Source: Streptococcus sp. X13SY08
Lineage (GTDB): Bacteria > Bacillota > Bacilli > Lactobacillales > Streptococcaceae
DNA length: 64,000 nucleotides
Assembly (NCBI RefSeq): GCF_001182825.2
Contig: NZ_LFYO02000002.1
Location: 620,001-684,000 of the forward strand
Direction: 5' to 3'
The position numbers and the translations under genes were made by a program. Positions 50,069 through 60,867 of the stretch are shown here, in pieces. Every line of letters starts with the position of its first letter. Position 1 is the stretch's first letter. The notes beneath the pieces were generated by a model. That model did not search any database. It was not told where the DNA came from and was given only the letters and a program-made list of their open reading frames with translations.

Positions 50069-51252
50069 ATGGCGATTTATCAGACAATTGTAAAAGACAT
50101 TACTAAAGGAATTGATAATGGACAATTCAAACGAGGGCAAAAACTGCCTTCCATCCGTAAATTAAGTGAGACCTATCATTGTAGTAAAGATACGGTTCAA
50201 AAAGCCATGTTGGAGCTGAAATACCTCCATAAAATCTATGCTATAGAAAAAAGCGGCTACTACATTTTGGAAGATAAGGATTTTCAGGAGCAGGAAGCTC
50301 AGCTCAATCCAGACGATTTTGCTCTTCTTCCTTATCAGGATTTTCGGACTTGCCTCAATGAAAGTTTAGTTGGGCGAGAAAATTACCTCTTCAACTACTA
50401 CCATCAACAGGAAGGTTTAGAAGAATTAATCGTCTCCTTACAGCACTTGCTAGTGGATTATGATGTCTACGCAAAAAAAGAACAGCTTGTCATCACCTCT
50501 GGTAGTCAACAGGCACTCCATATTCTAACCCAGCTCTGCCATTCTCAAAAAAACGCCAAGATTCTCCTTGAAGATCCAACCTACGATCGTATGCAGGCAC
50601 TCTTGGATAAGCAGGATTTACCCTATGAAACGATTGAACGCGATTTCTCAGGAATAGACTTGAAAAAACTGGAAAATTACTTTGCAACTGGAAATTTCCG
50701 CTTCTTTTACACCATTCCACGACTCCATAATCCATTAGGATCCTCTTATACTTTAGAGCAAAAAAAAGAAATTGTTCGCTTGGCAGAACAATATCAAGTC
50801 TATATCATCGAGGATGATTATTTAGCAGATTTTGATAGCACAAGGCAAGTTCCGCTACATTATTTGGATACTGATGCGTTCTGCCTCATGATTTAGTTGC
50901 AGATTTTCTGCGTTTCAAGTCTCTGATTGACTATGACACCAATCTTATCATGCAAAAGGCGCTATCTCTTTACATTGACAATGGCATGTTTGCTCGCAAT
51001 ACAGGGCAATTGCGCAGCCAATTTTTGACCAAACAAAAAGCGCTACAAGAGCGCTTAGATAAATTGAAGTTACCATTTGTTACGATTCCCTTGGATGATC
51101 ATATCATCCTCCAATGGCCTAGCACGCAAGTACACCCTACTCTTAAACGACTCCCTTTCATCAAAAAATTGATAGAGGGCGGCGGAAAATTTTATCTTGA
51201 AATCGCAGAAACTGCCCAACTCGAACAGCAATTAAAAGCATTACTAAAATGA
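50069..51252 (+). pseudogene. MocR/PdxR-type regulator with deletion of the PLP lysine
   Basis: The N-terminal GntR winged helix is intact (FKRGQKLPSIRKLSETYHCSKDTVQKAMLELK), followed by an aminotransferase-like domain: LVITSGSQQALHILTQLC, LEDPTYDRMQALL, IPRLHNPLGSSYTLEQKK, IIEDDYLADF. After HYLDTD the frame changes and resumes as CVLPHDLVADFLRFKSLIDYDTNL to QQLKALLK at 51252. The lost segment of about 20-25 codons contains the SFSK motif with the PLP-binding lysine. PdxR proteins sense PLP and control B6 genes; this one cannot bind PLP normally, although the DNA-binding half could still be made. Confidence 0.85.
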
Positions 51253-51263
51253 ATTTAAAGAGT

Positions 51264-51289
51264 AAAAGAGCCTGAAATCAGGCTTTTTC
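51264..51289. terminator. Bidirectional terminator
   Basis: AGCCTGA and TCAGGCT pair around AA with A-rich and T-rich flanks, between the pdxR-like gene and the convergent lipid kinase relic. Confidence 0.75.
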
Positions 51290-52107
51290 TGATACATAAA
51301 CAGTCAGGTGAGATGGCAAAATCTTGTAGAAATCGTGGCTTCCTTGAAGGTCAGGCATCCAACATTATCATTAGACGCGGAAACACCGCTGACTAGACTA
51401 GGAAGTGCTTGGAGAGATTGCAGCATAGTACCATCTTTTAAGTAAATGAGGTGCAAGAGTCCATCATCCACCTTTGCGTCAGGTAAGAGTGTCTCAAACC
51501 AACCAATAGAATTGGTCAAACCAACCAAAATAGTAGATGAAGTTAAGTTTTTTTCCTGTCCATCAATGGTAAGTGTAAAATCATGGCTAGTAGATTGCAT
51601 CATATTTTTAAAGCCAGACATAAAGTAAGCTAACTTCCCAAACTTAGTTTTTTCTTCCACAGAAACACCATTGATAGCTTCCGGAATGATACCGATGGCT
51701 ACCACGTTCATGAAATAGTGGTCGTTGATTTTTCCGATATCAAGTGGCTTGGTTTTTGATACATCAAATGCCTCAATGGCGTCTGCAGGATTAAGAGGGA
51801 TTTTTAAAGTACGCGCCAGATCGTTGACCGTTCCCAATGGGAAAAAACCAAAGTTCGGACGATAGTCTTCCTCTGCTAGACCTGAAATTCCTTCATTCAC
51901 TGTCCCATCGCCTCCCATCACAATGACGGTATCTAGGCCATCCCGAGCAGCTTGGCGTGCAAAATCACGAGCGTCGCCACCCTTTTTAGTCTCTTTGACT
52001 TGAACCTTGTCAAAAAATTGCTCCAATTTAGCAAGGGCTTGCTCCTTAAATTCTTTTGCCTTTTCGCCCCTTGCACTTGGATTCACAACTAATAATGCTT
52101 CCTTCAT
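51278..52107 (-). pseudogene. Diacylglycerol kinase family lipid kinase with a C-terminal deletion
   Basis: Intact through the catalytic domain: EALLVVNPSARGEKAKEF, VIVMGGDGTVNEGISGL (GGDGT), FGFFPLGTVNDLARTLKIP, then PDAKVDDGLLHLIYLKDG. After LTFKEATIS a deletion shifts the frame and stops at 51304; the proper ending LPSHLTVYVSEKA is found in another frame, with its stop at 51278. The lost strands of the C-terminal beta-sandwich (about 25 codons) are usually needed for folding and for a structural Mg2+ site, so activity is doubtful. The intact paralogue is at 22106-23014. Confidence 0.75.
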
Positions 52108-52146
52108 ATTCCACCTGCTTTCTTCTAAAAATAGTATAGCACACAT

Positions 52147-52543
52147 TAAAATAGATTAAAAATAAAAGAAAACAAGCCTTGCAGACTTGTTAGATATAAT
52201 TGCAATGTCCAATTGGAATACTGACTGACCTGCGGTCTTCCCAGCTCCAACTAGAGACAATCTATTTGTAGACTGTGCACTGATGTAGAAAAGCCATTCA
52301 ACTTTTTCTAATCCTCACTAGAAAAGCACCCTAATTCTGTACGCAGTAGCTGTCAACAAATTATCGCTTGATTTTTTTGGAGAGCCTTGTGAGTAAGACA
52401 ATAGGCAAAGAAAGTCAAGAATAAAACTAGGCAAGGAGCTGAAGATAGAACTGAAGTTCATCGAAGCGACTTAACGCTGTTTTAACTTGATTTTCAAAGC
52501 TTGCGGAGAGGTAGAAACACTCCGTGTTTCCTCATCCGCCACT
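52147..52543. other. Intergenic region, no gene recognised
   Basis: Neither strand has a supported frame. It contains a hairpin GAAACAC / GTGTTTC at 52514-52530. The segment 52370-52500 has a low-complexity, repeat-like look similar to dispersed streptococcal intergenic repeats, but no second copy is present in this window to prove it. Confidence 0.4.
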
Positions 52544-52568
52544 AGAAAAGGTCCCTCGGACCTTTTCT
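52544..52568 (-). terminator. Terminator of prfC
   Basis: AGAAAAGGTCC and GGACCTTTTCT pair around CTC; the stem covers the prfC stop codon. Confidence 0.75.
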
Positions 52569-54111
52569 ACATCTTCTCTTCTAACGCCACATCAGGATAT
52601 TTATCAGCGAACCAGCGGAGGGCGAAGTCATTTTCAAAGAGGAAGACAGGCTGATCAAAGCGGTCTTTGGCCAGAATGTTACGACTTGAAGACATGCGCT
52701 CGTCTAAGTCTTCTGGCTTAATCCAGCGAACAGTCTTTTTACCCATTGGCGTCATCGCTACCTCGGCATTGTACTCGCCTTCCATGCGGTGTTTGAAAAC
52801 TTCAAACTGAAGCTGACCAACGGCACCAAGCATATACTCGCCCGTTTGGTAATTTTTATAGAGCTGAATAGCTCCTTCTTGTACCAATTGTTCAATTCCT
52901 TTGTGGAAGGATTTTTGCTTCATGACATTCTTAGCAGAAACCTTCATGAAAATCTCTGGTGTAAAGGTTGGCAATGGTTCAAATTCAAATTTATTTTTAC
53001 CTACCGTTAGAGTGTCACCAACTTGGTAAGTTCCTGTATCGTAAACCCCGATAATATCACCAGCAACTGCATTCTCCACATTTTCACGCGATTCTGCCAT
53101 AAACTGTGTCACGTTGGATAACTTAGCTCCTTTTCCTGTACGAGGTAGATTAACAGACATACCACGTTCAAATTCACCTGAAACTACGCGTACGAAGGCG
53201 ATGCGGTCACGGTGTCTAGGATCCATATTGGCTTGAATTTTGAAAACAAAGCCTGAAAAATCTTTGTTTAATGGGTCAATGATCTCTCCATCTACTGTCT
53301 TATGACCATGAGGTTCTGGCGCAAATTCCAAGAAGGTATCTAGGAAGGTTTGCACACCAAAGTTTGTTAAGGCTGAACCGAAGAAGACGGGTGTCAATTC
53401 TCCATTAAAAATCGCTTCCTGTGAAAATTCATTCCCTGCTTCTTGCAAGAGTTCGATATCTTCTAAGACTTGTGCATAGAATGGATTGTTTCCAAAAAGT
53501 TGATCCCCCTCTTCCAGACTAGCAAAACGTTCTTCACTACGATAGAGCTCCAAGCGCTTATTGTGCAGATCATAAAGACCTTCAAAAGATTTTCCCATCC
53601 CAATTGGCCAGTTCATAGGATAGCTAGCAATACCCAACACTTCTTCCAATTCTTCCAACAAATCCAAGGGTTCACGTCCATCACGATCCAATTTATTGAT
53701 GAAGGTAAAGACTGGAATATTGCGGTGTTTGACAACTTCAAAAAGTTTTTTCGTTTGCGCCTCAATACCTTTGGCAGAGTCAACAACCATGACCGCAGCA
53801 TCCACCGCCATCAAGGTACGGTAAGTATCTTCAGAAAAGTCCTCATGTCCAGGTGTGTCAAGAATATTAACACGTTTTCCTGCATAGTCAAACTGCATCA
53901 CAGATGAGGTGACAGAAATCCCACGTTGCTTCTCAATATCCATCCAGTCGGATTTTGCGAAATTACCAGTTTTCTTCCCTTTTACGGTACCCACCTCGCG
54001 AATTTCACCCCCAAAATAGAGCAATTGTTCTGTAATTGTTGTTTTACCAGCATCTGGGTGACTGATGATAGCAAAAGTTCGGCGTTTTTTAATTTCGTCT
54101 TGTAATGACAT
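52567..54111 (-). CDS. prfC: Peptide chain release factor 3
   Basis: A 514-residue translational GTPase: G1 [15 protein letters not shown] near residue 20, effector [16 protein letters not shown]3 [17 protein letters not shown]4 [18 protein letters not shown], then domain II with [23 protein letters not shown]. It removes RF1 and RF2 from the ribosome after termination. Intact and of normal length. Its presence next to murF agrees with streptococcal gene order. Confidence 0.96.
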   Translation of the reverse strand: MSLQDEIKKRRTFAIISHPDAGKTTITEQLLYFGGEIREVGTVKGKKTGNFAKSDWMDIEKQRGISVTSSVMQFDYAGKRVNILDTPGHEDFSEDTYRTLMAVDAAVMVVDSAKGIEAQTKKLFEVVKHRNIPVFTFINKLDRDGREPLDLLEELEEVLGIASYPMNWPIGMGKSFEGLYDLHNKRLELYRSEERFASLEEGDQLFGNNPFYAQVLEDIELLQEAGNEFSQEAIFNGELTPVFFGSALTNFGVQTFLDTFLEFAPEPHGHKTVDGEIIDPLNKDFSGFVFKIQANMDPRHRDRIAFVRVVSGEFERGMSVNLPRTGKGAKLSNVTQFMAESRENVENAVAGDIIGVYDTGTYQVGDTLTVGKNKFEFEPLPTFTPEIFMKVSAKNVMKQKSFHKGIEQLVQEGAIQLYKNYQTGEYMLGAVGQLQFEVFKHRMEGEYNAEVAMTPMGKKTVRWIKPEDLDERMSSSRNILAKDRFDQPVFLFENDFALRWFADKYPDVALEEKM

Positions 54112-54291
54112 ATTCGTTCCTTTTTCTTTGTTTCATAGCAGAGCTAGGTTGTCGTTTTTCTATTTGATTTCTAATGACTATTTACACTGGAATTCCCTCT
54201 TTATTAACGCACAGCAAAAAAGAGCTGCACACTTTGCAACTCTCTTATTATACCCAAAAACCTTCCTTTTTTCAATGATACTTCTTGTCAA

Positions 54292-54981
54292 TCACTTTTC
54301 TACAGTTATATTTTCTCGCGTGCGCTCGAATAATTGACCAAATAATCCATTAAGGAGGCAAATCACCGTCACCAGAACAAGACTGATCACCAAGTAGTTC
54401 AGCCATAGCAGATGACCACTAATCAAGGGCGGATCCATGAGCATGCCATAATTTCCCTTTGTCAAAACATTTGCAAAAATCAAAAATAAATTCAAACCAA
54501 ATGTCCAACCAGCAATTTGTCTGAGAGTTAAAGCACTTGAATCATAATGTTTTAATAAATAGACCAGGCAATTGACCAATAAAGCATAGTGGCCAATTAC
54601 ATATGAAAAGATAGTAAGATGAGGGAACTGGTAGGCATCCATGACAGGATAAATCAAAGCCATGGTCACACCACCTATCCCTAGCAAGGCTAAATATTGC
54701 TTGATTTTTCCAGTCGGTAACAATAGCATAGCAAACATACAAATACGACAATGATAAAGAGGCAAACTCTCTCCCAACGGAAAATGTCCCCAGCTATACC
54801 AAGAATAGAGACTAATCAATTGAAGAATCTGAAGAAATTGAAAAAAACGTACAAATCTTTGATTTGAATAGTATTTATAAGAAAAAACGATTAAAATCAG
54901 CATCACAGCTAGCAAACTAACATGCCAAAATAAAGTTAACATCGGGGCTTGCTCTTTCTGAATTTGGAAAAAATGATTCAT
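54292..54981 (-). CDS. TIGR02206 family membrane protein (YwaF-like)
   Basis: A 229-residue protein with six or seven membrane segments, such as MLTLFWHVSLLAVMLILIVFSY, GESLPLYHCRICMFAMLLLP (the conserved LPLHxCxI-type motif) and PHLTIFSYVIGHYALLVNCLVYLL, WLNYLVISLVLVTVICLLNG. The family is conserved in Firmicutes with unknown function. The start at 54981 is preceded by AAAGGAA. Confidence 0.85.
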   Translation of the reverse strand: MNHFFQIQKEQAPMLTLFWHVSLLAVMLILIVFSYKYYSNQRFVRFFQFLQILQLISLYSWYSWGHFPLGESLPLYHCRICMFAMLLLPTGKIKQYLALLGIGGVTMALIYPVMDAYQFPHLTIFSYVIGHYALLVNCLVYLLKHYDSSALTLRQIAGWTFGLNLFLIFANVLTKGNYGMLMDPPLISGHLLWLNYLVISLVLVTVICLLNGLFGQLFERTRENITVEK

Positions 54982-55054
54982 GACTATTCCTTTTCTTTTT
55001 CGCTGTTTTCCATTATACCAAAAAATCACTAGAAGTTCCTAGTGATTTTTAAGC

Positions 55055-56419
55055 TTATTTTTCTAACTCTTCGACAATCTTACTGAGATTCATAGAATTG
55101 CTACCTTTGAGCAGGATTTGATCCTTGGGTTGAAGAATGTCTTTGATTTTTTCCAGCATGTGGTCAAACTGGTCCATCTCGTCAGATTTTTGGAAGTGAT
55201 ACACATGCCCGATAGGGAACATTTGACTAGCCAATTGTGCTAGCTCTGCTATGTCTTGCCCATAAAAAATCACTGTGTCAATCAGGTCGGGTGCTAAACT
55301 CATGATGATCTGATTATGAAGGGCCACTGAATCTGGTCCCAACTCTTTCATGTCCGCCAAAACGACCTTTTTTTTGCCACCATCATTGGCAGGAATACTA
55401 GAAAAAGTCTCCAAGATCAGTTTCATGGCTGTCGGATTGGCATTGTAAACGTCTGATAAAATATCTGCACCATTGCCAGCTTTTTTCCATTCGGTTCGAT
55501 TTTTGGTCAGTTGTAAATGGCGGAGCGCCGAGAGGATATTGTCCTCTGATACGCCTTCAAGCTTGGCTACATAGGCTGCCACCATAGCATTTGTCGCATT
55601 GTATTTTCCAGTCACCGGAAGCTCAATCGTGCCATTTAGGAAATTGGTCTCGAAGATCAAGCGGTCCTTGTATTCCCATAACTCTGACACAGACAGCTCT
55701 GCTCTTTCTCCAAAACGTACCACATGACGGTCCATCGGTAAGTAGGGATCTACGATAGGATCACTAGGCACTACTAAAGTGGAACCACTGGTCATCCCGT
55801 CCGCAATTTGGAGTTTGCCTTTAGCAATCTTGTCACGACTGCCAAAAAATTCCAAATGAGCTTCACCAATTAAGGTCACAACGGCCAATTTCGGCTTAGC
55901 AATCTCGGAAAGAAGATGGATATCTCCCATGTGATCCTGCCCCATTTCCAAGACAATTTTTTCTGTATCATCAGGCATATGGAGGACTGTATGAGGTAGC
56001 CCAATTTCATTGTTGTAATTGCCTTGCGTTTTGTAAGCTTTATAAGTCGTTGCTAGGATATCGTGAATCATATCCTTAGTGGTCGTTTTGCCATTTGATC
56101 CAGTCACTGCAATGACATCGACTCTTGTTTTTTCTAAATAATAGGCCGCCAAAGTTTGAAAAGCTGTTAAACAGTTGTCTACCAATAGGTGAGGATGTGC
56201 TAACATTTCTTTTTCTGAGAAAGTCGCTACTGCTCCATTTTCAAAAGCAACTTCGATAAAATCATGACCATCACGCGCACCTTGAAGGGGTAAGAAGAGA
56301 TCTCCTTCTCCAATCAAACGCGAATCAAATTCTATCTTTTCAACAGCTACATCCTCAAAAATAGTCACATCATTCTTAGCACCAACCACATTTGCTATTT
56401 CATGTAAAGTTAATTTCAT
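55055..56419 (-). CDS. murF: UDP-N-acetylmuramoyl-tripeptide--D-alanyl-D-alanine ligase
   Basis: A 454-residue Mur ligase: MKLTLHEIANVVGAKNDV, the N-terminal domain FDSRLIGEGDLFLPLQGARDGHDFIE, the ATP loop VIAVTGSNGKTTTKDMIHDIL near residue 110, NNEIGLPHTVL, LEMGQDHMGDI, and LSDVYNANPTAMKLILETFS. It adds D-Ala-D-Ala to the wall precursor made available by Ddl, encoded just upstream. The family start is the ATG at 56419, but the nearest Shine-Dalgarno (AAAGGA) is beyond a hairpin (see 56431-56448). Confidence 0.96.
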   Translation of the reverse strand: MKLTLHEIANVVGAKNDVTIFEDVAVEKIEFDSRLIGEGDLFLPLQGARDGHDFIEVAFENGAVATFSEKEMLAHPHLLVDNCLTAFQTLAAYYLEKTRVDVIAVTGSNGKTTTKDMIHDILATTYKAYKTQGNYNNEIGLPHTVLHMPDDTEKIVLEMGQDHMGDIHLLSEIAKPKLAVVTLIGEAHLEFFGSRDKIAKGKLQIADGMTSGSTLVVPSDPIVDPYLPMDRHVVRFGERAELSVSELWEYKDRLIFETNFLNGTIELPVTGKYNATNAMVAAYVAKLEGVSEDNILSALRHLQLTKNRTEWKKAGNGADILSDVYNANPTAMKLILETFSSIPANDGGKKKVVLADMKELGPDSVALHNQIIMSLAPDLIDTVIFYGQDIAELAQLASQMFPIGHVYHFQKSDEMDQFDHMLEKIKDILQPKDQILLKGSNSMNLSKIVEELEK

Positions 56420-56430
56420 TTTTATGATTT

Positions 56431-56448
56431 TGACGGTTGCTACCGTCA
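56431..56448 (-). promoter_or_regulatory. Hairpin between the ribosome binding site and start codon of murF
   Basis: On the minus strand TGACGGT and ACCGTCA pair around AGCA. AAAGGA lies directly before the stem and the ATG 11 bases after it. Folding would bring the two to a normal distance. Confidence 0.6.
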
Positions 56449-56518
56449 TCCTTTCTTTGTCCCGACTGGCTCACAAAAAGGAGCTCACGCTCCTTTATTA
56501 TATCATATTTTGAAAAGA

Positions 56519-57565
56519 CTAAATCAGATGGCTTTCACGTTTGTCAAACATTTCTTGCGCAAGATGCACCAATTCTTCGATGAGATCTGGATAAGCAAGT
56601 CCCATATTTTCCCAAAGAAGAGGATACATAGACCACTGGGTAAACCCCGGCATGGTGTTAAGTTCGTTGAGGAAAATCTCTCCACTTTCCGTTAGGAAGA
56701 AATCACAGCGAGACAAGCCACATCCACCGATTGCACGAAAGGCTCTTGCAGCATAATCACGCATTTGGTCCATAATCGCCTTATCAATCTGCGCTGGAAT
56801 ATCAATGGTTATCTTGTTGTCAATATATTTGGCCTGATAGTCATAAAAGGCTACATCCTTTACCACCTCACCTGCTTCTGTCGTTTTGACATCAGCATTT
56901 CCAAGGAGTCCAACTTCAATCTCACGCGCCAAGACACCTTGTTCAATAAGGATTCGACTATCATATTTGAGAGCCAAATCAATAGCAGAGCGAAGTTCCA
57001 CTTCATTTTCTGCTTTACTGATACCGACTGATGAGCCCATGTTGGCTGGTTTGACAAAAATAGGGAAGGATAGCTTTTGAAATGTATCTGCGATAGCTTT
57101 TTCCAAATCAGCACCTTCAACATATACAGTATAGGCCACTTGTGGCACACCAGCTGACTCCAAGACATGCTTAGCGGTGATTTTGTCCATGGCAACGCTG
57201 GAAGACAAGATATTGGTTCCTACATATGGCATTTTGAGAACTTCTAGGAAGCCTTGGATAGAGCCATCTTCACCCATGGGACCGTGGAGAACTGGAAAAA
57301 CAACCGCCTGTTCTTCATAAATATCACTTGGTTTGATCGCTTGTGCAGCCACAATCGTGTCATTGGTCATGAGTTTTTCATCTGCAGATGGTTTCTCTGA
57401 AAATTCTTGGGTCTTGATAAAGTCGCCCGTTTGTGTGATGAAATAGGTTTTGACAAAAAACTTGTCATAATTGATAGCACGCATGACACTTTCAGCGGAT
57501 AATACAGATACTTCGCGTTCCGCAGAACGACCGCCATAGAGTAATACTAAGGTTTGTTTAGACAT
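56519..57565 (-). CDS. ddl: D-alanine--D-alanine ligase
   Basis: A 348-residue ATP-grasp enzyme: [79 protein letters not shown] (ATP-grasp lysine loop), [45 protein letters not shown]. The omega-loop residue region has [10 protein letters not shown], with Tyr typical of ligases sensitive to vancomycin (D-Ala-D-Ala). The start at 57565 has AGAGAG upstream. It forms the conserved wall cluster with murF, recR and pbp2b. Confidence 0.97.
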   Translation of the reverse strand: MSKQTLVLLYGGRSAEREVSVLSAESVMRAINYDKFFVKTYFITQTGDFIKTQEFSEKPSADEKLMTNDTIVAAQAIKPSDIYEEQAVVFPVLHGPMGEDGSIQGFLEVLKMPYVGTNILSSSVAMDKITAKHVLESAGVPQVAYTVYVEGADLEKAIADTFQKLSFPIFVKPANMGSSVGISKAENEVELRSAIDLALKYDSRILIEQGVLAREIEVGLLGNADVKTTEAGEVVKDVAFYDYQAKYIDNKITIDIPAQIDKAIMDQMRDYAARAFRAIGGCGLSRCDFFLTESGEIFLNELNTMPGFTQWSMYPLLWENMGLAYPDLIEELVHLAQEMFDKRESHLI

Positions 57566-57663
57566 GATTCTCTCTACTTTCATTTCAAAATCTAATTTCT
57601 CGGTTACTCTCCATTATAACAATTCGGTCCATTTTTGGCTACTATTTTTCAAAATTGCAACAG

Positions 57664-57690
57664 AAAAACACCAACTGTCTGGCTGGTGTC
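57664..57690 (-). terminator. Terminator of the pbp2b-recR unit
   Basis: On the minus strand GACACCAGCC-AGACA-GTTGGTGTT forms a stem followed by TTTTCTG. It lies about 320 bases after recR; the stretch between has no gene but holds two copies of a 72-base repeat. Confidence 0.65.
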
Positions 57691-57798
57691 TTCAGGAGAT
57701 TATGAAAATATTTAGGATTGAGTTTAGTATATCTCATTCCAAAAAATATTCCATCGGTCTCAAGTCTGATTTTTAACTGTGACAATTTCATGAAATCA

Positions 57799-57870
57799 AG
57801 TGCAGAGTTTAGCCAAATTCTCATGGGATTTGGCGTTAGCCCATTGAAAGCCTTGCTTCAATAAGCTATA
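57799..57870. repeat. 72-base direct repeat, copy 1
   Basis: Begins AGTGCAGAGTTTAGCCAAA and ends AGCTATA. Its first half is an imperfect palindrome (TTTAGCCAAA against TTTGGCGTTAGCCC). The second copy starts at 57941; the cores differ at only a few bases. Confidence 0.75.
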
Positions 57871-57940
57871 GCTAGCGACGAACTAACTTTAATCGGCGAC
57901 AGTTTTCAAAAAGAGTCGACCTTACTCATTTTGAAAACTT

Positions 57941-58012
57941 AGTGCAGAGTTTAGCCAAAGTCCCGTGGGATTTGGCGTTAGCCCATGAGAAACTAAGCCT
58001 CCTTGAGCTATA
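57941..58012. repeat. 72-base direct repeat, copy 2, overlapping the recR stop
   Basis: Same start and end as copy 1 and the same length. The first 45 bases are about 85-90 percent identical, the last third is more diverged. The final bases include the recR stop codon. Between the copies GTTTTCAAAA (57901) and TTTTGAAAAC (57929) form another inverted repeat. Confidence 0.75.
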
Positions 58013-58604
58013 ACTCTGTCCGATTTTCAATGGCACGTAACAGGGTCACTTCATCTGCGTATTCGATGTCTGCACCTACTGCTAAACCTCGTGCCAAACG
58101 AGTAACCTTGATTCCCGCTGGCTTGAGGACGCGAGAGATATACATGGAGGTTGCTTCGCCGTCTGCTGTTGCATTGGTGGCAATAATTACCTCTGTGACC
58201 TCATTATCCATGAGACGCTTCAGTAAGGTTTTGAGATTGATATCATCTGGACCTACTCCATTCATAGGAGAAATGAGCCCATGTAGTACATGATAGAGTC
58301 CATGGTATTCTTGAATATTTTCCATTGCGGATACGTCACGGCTGTCCTCCACGACAAGAATCGTAGTTTGATCCCGCGTCTGGTCCTGACAAATCCCACA
58401 TGGATCCTGATCTGTCAAGTTTCCACAAATGTTGCAATAAGATAGTTCACGTTTAGCTGCCAAAAGATTTTTGGCGAATTCATTGACTACATCATCTTCC
58501 ATACCAATAGTATAAAAGGCTAGACGAGTCGCCGTTTTGATACCAATTCCTGGTAATTTTGAGTAGGATTCAATGAGTTTGGCAATTGGAGTTGGATATA
58601 ACAT
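58008..58604 (-). CDS. recR: Recombination protein RecR
   Basis: A 198-residue protein: helix-hairpin-helix [19 protein letters not shown], four-cysteine zinc finger [16 protein letters not shown] at residues 57-72, and the TOPRIM domain [31 protein letters not shown], and [21 protein letters not shown]. It acts in RecFOR gap repair. Its start lies 8 bases after the pbp2b stop, so the two are cotranslated. Confidence 0.97.
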   Translation of the reverse strand: MLYPTPIAKLIESYSKLPGIGIKTATRLAFYTIGMEDDVVNEFAKNLLAAKRELSYCNICGNLTDQDPCGICQDQTRDQTTILVVEDSRDVSAMENIQEYHGLYHVLHGLISPMNGVGPDDINLKTLLKRLMDNEVTEVIIATNATADGEATSMYISRVLKPAGIKVTRLARGLAVGADIEYADEVTLLRAIENRTEL

Positions 58605-58612
58605 ATATTTCC

Positions 58613-60688
58613 TTAATTCATAGGGTAGAGCGAGTCGTAAAGATTGATAATTTCAGTTGTAATTGCCTTACTAGTAGAGGAATTCAAGTCTGTCAAGTCT
58701 GGCAAGACAACCGCCACCGCGATTTGTGGATTTTGACTTGGGGCATAGGCAACGATATTGGTATTGACCGCATTCAAAACTTGCCCCGTTGCTGTCGTGA
58801 CAAAAGTTTCGGCTGTCCCCGTTTTGGCGCTGATTGGAACAGAAGCACCATAAGAGATCGCTCTACCAGTTGTAAAACCACTTGTCCCATTTACAACTTG
58901 ATAAAATCCTTCTTGCAGCAAATCCATATCTTGGTCTGAAATAGCAACTTGATTTAGTTCTTTTCCAGAAACAACCTCGATTAAATCACCAAGTGAGCCG
59001 TCTTCTTTATTGCTATAAATGCCTTGAACTAAGTGTGGGCTGACACGTTTACCACCGTTAGCAACTGTTGCTGCATACTGAGCCATTTGCATCGGTGTGT
59101 AGTTATCAAACTGACCGAAGGCGTTGGTAATAAAATTAGAAATAGCATACTCCGACGGCAAATAACCTGTTGACTCAAGCGGCAAATCAATACCCGTTGA
59201 AGATCCCAAACCGTATTCACCGAAGGATTTTCGAAGCTCTTCCATAGCAGTATTGACTTGTTCATTCTCACTTAGATACATGCCATAACTATATGGTTGA
59301 CCCATCATTTTTAATGCAATTTGCACCATATAAGTATTGGATGAATATTGCAAGGCTTGAACAGCTGTGATATCTTGATTCCCATAGGCTGTAAACCAAG
59401 AATTAATCGGCGCTCCGCCTGCAAACTGAATTGGCTGATCTGTCAGGACTTGATTCCCAGAAATCACTCCATTTTCCCAGCCAGAAGTAATGGTTGCTGC
59501 CTTGACAATAGACCCTGGTACAAAAGTATCCGTCACTGTTCCGAGAGCATTTTCTTTTACTTGATTGATCTCAACATCATGCTTATAGCCAGCCATTGCT
59601 AAAACATCGCCAGTTTTAGGTTTGAGCACAACCGCATAGACACCAGCGGAATAACGGGCACTACCTGTCGCTAATTCGCTATCAAAATGACGCTTGAGAA
59701 TATTATTGACTCCATCTTGGAATTGAAGATCAATGGTCAACTTAATATTGTCGCCCTTTTGACCTTCTTGTACGGTTTCAATTTTTTCCACTTGTCCATT
59801 TCGGTCCAGCACGATTTCTTTCTTCTCGTGTCGACCTTGGAGAACATCTTCGTATTGCTTTTCTAAATAAGCAGTTCCCACACGGTCATTGAGGGCATAA
59901 CCTTTTTCCAAATATTCCTTGGCATCTTCTTGTGGCAAACCAGCTTGCTCTGTTGTCACTGTTCCGATGACGGAAGCTAGCGAAGTCGGCAAAACGACCC
60001 GATTCCAATTGGCTGTGGTAGAAACACCGGGAAGATTCTTTTCATCGGCAGCAATCTTAGCGATTTGTTCTGCCGTCAAGGGCTGGGTCACCAAATGGAC
60101 CGTTTCAAAATAACCCGCTGCATTCATTTGAGTGAAGAGCTCAACAATTTTTTCTTCATCTGCTGAAAAAGTGATTTGCTCTGGCGTCAAGCTGGCTACG
60201 GCGTTGGCATAAATCGTTGCTTCTGGTAAAAAATTGCCGTCCGCATCAAAATGCTTGTCTTTTGGCAATTTTGCCACAACATCACGATAAGTCTGACTAT
60301 CTGCCAAATAGTAATCTGCCTTGTCCCGCTCGGAAACAGATACATCATTTACCGTTACAAATTGAATAAGTTCCTGCGCTGTTTGCTTAATCTGTTGAGC
60401 CGTCATAGTATTGGATCGAGTGAAAGCAGCCACCTGCTCTACCTGATTATCCACCAAGGTAATACCTTTTGCATCGTAAATCTGCCCACGAACAGAACTG
60501 CTCGTAATCGTTTTTTGACTCGCAGTTGTCAATTTATCGCTATAAAATTTCTGATTCACAATTTGCATATATGCCAGACGCGCAATAAGAACTGAAAACA
60601 GAAAAATTACGAGACCAAACAGAACATACAAACGACGCGGAATCATGCTCTCTTTTCGTGTTTTCATACTATTTTCTTTCTTTGTCAC
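58613..60688 (-). CDS. pbp2b: Penicillin-binding protein 2b, class B transpeptidase
   Basis: A 691-residue bitopic protein: one membrane segment (about 17-37, [21 protein letters not shown]), the PBP dimer domain, then the transpeptidase with the motifs SIVK (in [13 protein letters not shown], near 385), SSN ([12 protein letters not shown], near 445) and KTG ([14 protein letters not shown], near 615). It crosslinks peripheral peptidoglycan with RodA and is a main beta-lactam target in streptococci. A GTG start at 60688 after GAGGTAG is preferred; ATG 60667 is the alternative. First gene of pbp2b-recR. Confidence 0.95.
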   Translation of the reverse strand: MTKKENSMKTRKESMIPRRLYVLFGLVIFLFSVLIARLAYMQIVNQKFYSDKLTTASQKTITSSSVRGQIYDAKGITLVDNQVEQVAAFTRSNTMTAQQIKQTAQELIQFVTVNDVSVSERDKADYYLADSQTYRDVVAKLPKDKHFDADGNFLPEATIYANAVASLTPEQITFSADEEKIVELFTQMNAAGYFETVHLVTQPLTAEQIAKIAADEKNLPGVSTTANWNRVVLPTSLASVIGTVTTEQAGLPQEDAKEYLEKGYALNDRVGTAYLEKQYEDVLQGRHEKKEIVLDRNGQVEKIETVQEGQKGDNIKLTIDLQFQDGVNNILKRHFDSELATGSARYSAGVYAVVLKPKTGDVLAMAGYKHDVEINQVKENALGTVTDTFVPGSIVKAATITSGWENGVISGNQVLTDQPIQFAGGAPINSWFTAYGNQDITAVQALQYSSNTYMVQIALKMMGQPYSYGMYLSENEQVNTAMEELRKSFGEYGLGSSTGIDLPLESTGYLPSEYAISNFITNAFGQFDNYTPMQMAQYAATVANGGKRVSPHLVQGIYSNKEDGSLGDLIEVVSGKELNQVAISDQDMDLLQEGFYQVVNGTSGFTTGRAISYGASVPISAKTGTAETFVTTATGQVLNAVNTNIVAYAPSQNPQIAVAVVLPDLTDLNSSTSKAITTEIINLYDSLYPMN

Positions 60689-60867
60689 TTTACTACCTCA
60701 TTCTGGAAAAATTCCTTTCTATTATATCACAGAAAAGAACGACAAGGTTCTTTGGACTGTGATCATTTTTATTTTTTAGGATAATGGCAGCCTATTTTTG
60801 TCCAAGATTTTTTTGTTTGTGACGTCCGACCACAAGATATTGACTTCTTCTTAAAAAATCGCTAAAC

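Noticed and set aside
50030..50070. PdxR operator from the repeated GTAC strings in GGTACAAT and TGTACGGGG
   Set aside because: The matches are only four to five bases and the spacing has no precedent that I can verify.
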